Shown here one piece after another: positions 15,114 through 18,113 of a stretch of 18,113 bases of DNA (its first letter is position 1; every line of letters begins with the position of its first letter). Origin of the DNA: Hydrogenophaga sp. (GTDB taxonomy: Bacteria > Pseudomonadota > Gammaproteobacteria > Burkholderiales > Burkholderiaceae_C). The position numbers were made by a program, and so were the translations under genes. Under the pieces are notes generated by a model. The model saw only the letters and a program-made list of their open reading frames with translations. It was not told where the DNA came from and searched no databases. Location of the stretch: the NCBI GenBank assembly GCA_020047875.1, contig JAIFNE010000072.1, positions 1 through 18,113 of the forward strand. The letters run 5' to 3'.

Positions 15114-15476
15114 TCAACGCATGACTTTTTGAATGATCTCGATCAGACGCGTCGGGTCGAACGGCTTGACCAGCCAGCCGGTGGCGCCAGCGGCGCGCCC
15201 AGCCATCTTCATCTGGTCGCTCGACTCGGTGGTGAGGATCAGAATCGGCGTGGTCTTGAACTTGGGGCTTTCGCGCAACTTGCGCGTGAGTCCCAGGCCG
15301 TCGAGGCGCGGCATGTTCTGGTCCGTCAGCACCAGGTCGATCGCGTGGTGCTGGGATTTCTCCAGCGCATCCTGACCGTCCACCGCCTCCACCACGTGGA
15401 AGCCGGCGCCGGTCAGGGTGAAAGCCACCATTTTTCGCATGGAAGCCGAGTCGTCTACGGCAAGAATCGATCGCAT
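15114..15476 (-). CDS. cheY: CheY, single-domain response regulator
   Basis: A 120-residue stand-alone receiver. Acidic pocket Asp8/Asp9 (ILAVDDSASMRKMV), phospho-acceptor Asp52 (LVLTDQNMPRLDG), switch Thr82/Thr83 and Lys104 (WLVKPFDP) are all present. It is of the type that carries the CheA signal to the flagellar switch. The ATG at 15476 has GGAG eight bases upstream. It lies between the CheZ-like gene and cheA. Which of several possible CheY proteins in the cell drives the motor cannot be judged from this window. Confidence 0.96.
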   Translation of the reverse strand: MRSILAVDDSASMRKMVAFTLTGAGFHVVEAVDGQDALEKSQHHAIDLVLTDQNMPRLDGLGLTRKLRESPKFKTTPILILTTESSDQMKMAGRAAGATGWLVKPFDPTRLIEIIQKVMR

Positions 15477-15529
15477 GGGGGGAACTCCGTCGTTCGGTGA
15501 AATATCGGCAGCAAACGCTGTGGCTTGAA

Positions 15530-15964
15530 TCAGAACAATTCGATGGCGCCGGCGTCCATCTCGCTCTGGGTCACCGGGCTGGGGCGCTCGGGCATCGGGT
15601 CGACCTCCACCGGCAGTTCGCCCTCTTCGGGCTCCATCGCCTCCTCGGCCAGTTTCCAGGCGCAGCTTTGCAGCACCTTGCCGGTGTGCACGATCAGCTG
15701 GGTGGCCATGTCGTGAAATTGCAACTCAGTCACCGCCTGGTGCAGGCTGTGGCGCACCTCGTTGAGGGCGTCGCTCTGGTTGTCGATCAGGTTCGCCAGC
15801 CCATGGTTGGCGGCGCCGAATCGCTCCAGCAGGTTGCCGGTGGCGTGGTCGAGCAGGCCTTCCAGGCGCTTGAGGTCGGTCATGGACATCAGCAGGGCGT
15901 CCTGCAGATCGGCCACCAGGGTCACGGGCAGCGAGATGGCGGGAGGTGCGGGCGGTGTGGTCAT
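15530..15964 (-). CDS. CheZ-like protein, candidate CheY-P phosphatase
   Basis: A 144-residue mainly helical protein, first gene of the chemotaxis operon and 53 bp upstream of cheY. Residues 15-107 form what looks like a long helical hairpin. It contains LQFHDMATQLIVHTGKVL at 81-98, in which Asp85 and Gln89 reproduce the D-x3-Q of CheZ (E. coli D143/Q147, QDFQDLTGQVIK). In CheZ these residues contact the Mg2+ and orient the attacking water on phospho-CheY. A flexible acidic, Pro-rich linker (108-134) leads to a short hydrophobic C-terminus, EMDAGAIELF. This resembles CheZ's linker plus CheY-binding tail ending in Phe. At 144 aa it is shorter than E. coli CheZ (214 aa). Function is inferred; other proteins of unknown role share this helical motif. 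Confidence 0.72.
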   Translation of the reverse strand: MTTPPAPPAISLPVTLVADLQDALLMSMTDLKRLEGLLDHATGNLLERFGAANHGLANLIDNQSDALNEVRHSLHQAVTELQFHDMATQLIVHTGKVLQSCAWKLAEEAMEPEEGELPVEVDPMPERPSPVTQSEMDAGAIELF

Positions 15965-16132
15965 GGGGGTCCGGGTCTCTGTGGGGCTCTCGGGTAGGCC
16001 AATGGCGAGCGGGCATTACAATTTTCGGCAGGTGACCGTTTGGCAATCGGTTGATTACCGGGTGAAACCTGCGCCATTTCCTCGTCCCCACCTTTCGAGA
16101 CCGTCGCCCGCACGCGATCACCCCGACCTGCC

Positions 16133-17257
16133 ATGAGCGCGACGACCAACCCTTCCCCTCGAAAAGCTGTGGTGCGCATCCTGCACCTGGAAGACTCGCG
16201 GGTGGACCACGCGCTGGTCAAGTTCGCGCTGCAGCGCAGCCAGCTGGCCTGCGAGCTGGTGCTGGTGGACACCATGGAAGATCTGAGGCTGCAACTGGAA
16301 ACGGGTTCGTTCGACATCGTGCTGGCCGACTACCACCTGCCGGGTTTCACCGGGCTTGATGGCTGGGACCTCGCTCATGCGCTGCGCCCCGAGCTGCCGT
16401 TCGTGGTGCTCTCGGGTGCCATCGGCGAGGCCGCCGCGGTTGAGGCGATGCATCGAGGCGTCAGCGACTACCTGCTCAAGGACAACATGCACCGCCTGGC
16501 GCACGTGATCGAGCGTGCGCTGGAGGTCAGCGAAACGCGGCGCGCCAAAGCGGTGGCCGACGCCGAGCTGGCCGACTCGCGCCAACGCCTGGCTGAGCTG
16601 GCCGAGCACCTGCAGGCCAGCATTGAGCAGGAACGCTCCGACATCGCGCGCGAGATCCACGACGACATCGGCGGCGCGCTGACCGCGGTCAAGCTCGACC
16701 TGGCCCTGGTCGGGCGCCACACCCAGGACCCGGCCATGAAGCGCCATGTGCAGTCGGCCATGGAGATGCTGCAGCACGCCCTGGGCGCCAGCCAGCGCAT
16801 CATGCTCAACCTGCGCCCGCCGATTCTTGACCAGGGTCTGGTGGCCGCGGTGCAGTGGCTGGCCGCCAGCTTTGAGCGCCGCACCGGCATCCGGGTGGTG
16901 GTTCGGCGGTCTGCCGAGGTCATTGATGTGTCGCGCGAGCTGCAGCTGGTGGCCTACCGCACCGCGCAGGAGGCGCTCACCAACGTGACCAAGCACGCGC
17001 AGGCCAGCGCGGTCACGATCGAACTGAGTGACCTCGAAGGCGTACTGACCCTGGAGGTCAAGGACAATGGCCGCGGCCTGGATCCGCAGGCGTTGCGCAA
17101 GGAAAAATCTTTCGGTTTGCTGGGTTTGCGCGAGCGAGCCGCCAAGGTAGACGGCTGGCTCGATGTGAGCAGCTCGCCGCGCGGCACCTCGGTGATTTTG
17201 TCGGTGCCGCTGCAATCTTTCAGCCATCCGATCAGCGATGACATGAATCAGGAGTGA
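16133..17257 (+). CDS. Soluble REC-HisKA_3 histidine kinase (NarL/DegS type)
   Basis: A 374-residue cytoplasmic kinase with no membrane segment or signal peptide. An N-terminal receiver (about 14-130) has acidic Glu20/Asp21, Asp66 (IVLADYHLPGF) and Lys116 (YLLKDNMHR). A coiled coil (about 132-168) leads to the HisKA_3 dimerisation domain ERSDIAREIHDDIGG, with His176. The ATPase domain has QEALTNVTKHA (279-289), DNGRGL (311-316) and SFGLLGLRERA (326-336). The order receiver-kinase means its activity may be controlled by phosphorylation from another kinase. The paired regulator starts four bases after the stop, with AGGAG overlapping the stop codon. It is divergent from the chemotaxis operon across 168 bp. 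No clear ribosome binding site precedes ATG 16133, so the exact start is less certain. Confidence 0.93.
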   Translation: MSATTNPSPRKAVVRILHLEDSRVDHALVKFALQRSQLACELVLVDTMEDLRLQLETGSFDIVLADYHLPGFTGLDGWDLAHALRPELPFVVLSGAIGEAAAVEAMHRGVSDYLLKDNMHRLAHVIERALEVSETRRAKAVADAELADSRQRLAELAEHLQASIEQERSDIAREIHDDIGGALTAVKLDLALVGRHTQDPAMKRHVQSAMEMLQHALGASQRIMLNLRPPILDQGLVAAVQWLAASFERRTGIRVVVRRSAEVIDVSRELQLVAYRTAQEALTNVTKHAQASAVTIELSDLEGVLTLEVKDNGRGLDPQALRKEKSFGLLGLRERAAKVDGWLDVSSSPRGTSVILSVPLQSFSHPISDDMNQE

Positions 17258-17261
17258 ACCG

Positions 17262-17880
17262 ATGATCAAGGTGGTTTTGTGTGACGACCACGCGGTGGTG
17301 CGCCGCGGTATCCGTGACACCATTTCGGAGGCGGTGGACATTCAGGTGGTGGGCGAAGCCGGCAGCTATCCCGAGCTGCGCGAGCAGCTGCGCAAGACCC
17401 CGTGTGACGTGCTGGTGCTCGACCTGAACATGCCCGGCCGTGGCGGCCTGGAGGTGCTCGCCGCCTTGCGCGAGGAGGGCTCGACGGTGAAAGCGCTGGT
17501 GGTTTCGATGTACCCCGAAGACCAGTACGCGATCCGCTGTCTGCGCGCCGGTGCGCGCGGCTACCTGAACAAGGCCGGCGAGCCGGCCGAGATGATTGCA
17601 GCCATCCGCACCGTGCAGCAAGGGCGCAAATACGTCACGCCCGAGGTGGCACAGATGCTGGTGGACAACCTGAGCGCGCCCGAAAACGAAGAGCTGCACG
17701 CCAGCCTGTCCGAGCGCGAAATGCAGACCATGCAAAAAATCGCCTCGGGCCGCAAGCTCTCCGAAATTGCCGACGAGCTCATGCTCAGCCCCAAGACGGT
17801 GAGCGTCTACCGCGCACAAGCTGCACCTCACCAACAACGCCGAGCTCACGGTGTACGCGATTCGCAACAACCTGGTTTGA
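17262..17880 (+). CDS. NarL/LuxR-type response regulator, frameshifted near its end
   Basis: Receiver plus HTH regulator, about 205 residues once corrected. The receiver has Asp8/Asp9, phospho-acceptor Asp54 (LVLDLNMPGRGGLE) and Lys104 (YLNKAGE). The LuxR-type HTH begins near 148 (SLSEREMQTMQKIASGRKLSEIA) and has LSPKTVSVYR as recognition helix. The span is 619 bases, not a multiple of three. At 17811-17820 CGCGCACAAG carries one extra base (A17816 or C17817). Without it the frame reads RAKLHLTNNAELTVYAIRNN and stops at TGA 17878-17880, as expected for the family. As written, the frame changes after residue 185 and continues without a stop into the lipoprotein frame. The partner kinase is immediately upstream, so the pair is a complete two-component system if the frame is restored. 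Confidence 0.9.
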
Positions 17881-17888
17881 ACCCGCCG

Positions 17889-18113
17889 ATGCTGTCCAGG
17901 CGATCGCTGCTCGTTGCCGCGCCCGTGATCGGCGGCGTGCTGCTGGCCGCCTGCGGCAAACCCGACGACCCGCAGGCGTCGCTGGAGGCCGCGGTCCAGC
18001 GCCTGCAGGACGCCCTGGAAGTCAGGCAGACCGACGAGGTGCTGCGGTTGCTGGACCCCCGCTTTCGCGCCCAGGACGAACTGGATGCCGAGTGGGCACG
18101 CAAGACCATGACG
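17889..18113 (+). CDS. Lipoprotein of unknown function (partial, 5' part only)
   Basis: The first 75 codons of a secreted lipoprotein are visible; the gene runs off the right edge. MLSRRSLLVAAPVIGGVLLAAC has a positively charged start, a hydrophobic core and a lipobox LAAC with Cys22 as the predicted lipidation site. The mature part (GKPDDPQASLEAAVQRLQDALEVR onward) is hydrophilic and helical, with the look of a small periplasmic domain. It starts eight bases after the regulator's restored stop codon, so it is probably co-transcribed with the two-component pair. No ribosome binding site is evident, which suggests coupling. I do not recognise the family from this fragment. Confidence 0.7.
   Translation, partial: MLSRRSLLVAAPVIGGVLLAACGKPDDPQASLEAAVQRLQDALEVRQTDEVLRLLDPRFRAQDELDAEWARKTMT

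Noticed and set aside
13109..15124. A 671-codon plus-strand open frame opposite cheA
   Set aside because: It mirrors the well-conserved cheA in the opposite strand; its translation is rich in His, Arg and Gln with no recognisable domain. This is typical of high-GC shadow frames.
16022..16029. GCCGAAAA on the minus strand upstream of the CheZ-like gene, resembling a sigma-28 -10 element
   Set aside because: The expected -35 position (16041-16048) reads GATTGCCA, which does not match; the nearest TCAA lies six bases too far upstream.
1..18113. Search by eye for CRISPR arrays, tRNA/rRNA genes, insertion sequences and attachment sites
   Set aside because: No regularly spaced repeats, cloverleaf-like sequence, transposase motifs or duplicated target sites were seen.

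Overview
The window is high-GC, densely coded bacterial DNA. The protein families point to a betaproteobacterium, most likely Burkholderiales/Comamonadaceae (a Hydrogenophaga- or Acidovorax-like organism). This placement is from recognition of the proteins, not from a search. No RNA genes, insertion sequences, integrases or CRISPR arrays are visible. Coding strand, spacing and base composition look like ordinary chromosome.

Layout. (1) 1-1830, minus strand: a YqiA-type esterase followed by an RNase II-family exoribonuclease that runs off the left edge. (2) 2029-3714, plus strand: rodA (cell-elongation SEDS glycosyltransferase) and a UspA-family protein, closed by a clear intrinsic terminator. 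(3) 3772-6479, plus strand: a palindrome and candidate promoter, then a flavin aromatic monooxygenase, a DUF2783-type small protein and a VOC-fold metalloenzyme, together looking like a small aromatic-catabolic operon. (4) 6530-7262, plus strand: an unrecognised hydrophilic protein behind a sequence resembling a flagellar sigma-28 promoter. (5) 7480-15964, minus strand: one long chemotaxis/signalling operon, read in the order CheZ-like protein, cheY, cheA, cheR, cheD, cheB, a periplasmic molybdopterin-fold protein, and a membrane hybrid histidine kinase with receiver and HPt domains. (6) 16133-18113, plus strand, divergent from the chemotaxis operon: a soluble histidine kinase with an N-terminal receiver, its NarL-type response regulator, and the start of a lipoprotein gene.

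How it works together. CheA, CheY, the CheZ-like protein, CheR, CheB and CheD form a nearly complete excitation and adaptation module, but no cheW and no chemoreceptor gene are present. The last two genes of the operon overlap by one base (TAATG) and look like a sensor pair: a secreted, cysteine-free molybdopterin-fold protein and a kinase with a periplasmic domain. The divergent two-component pair adds a transcriptional branch next to the operon. The putative sigma-28 site links the unrecognised protein at 6612 to the motility regulon.

Two genes appear damaged in this sequence. rodA lacks, in frame, about 18 residues that include the SEDS family signature. The NarL-type regulator has one extra base near 17816 that shifts its last ~20 codons into the frame of the downstream lipoprotein gene. 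Either could be a real mutation or a sequence error. The most interesting leads are the molybdopterin-fold/hybrid-kinase pair, the minimal CheZ-like protein, and the sigma-28-linked unknown protein.
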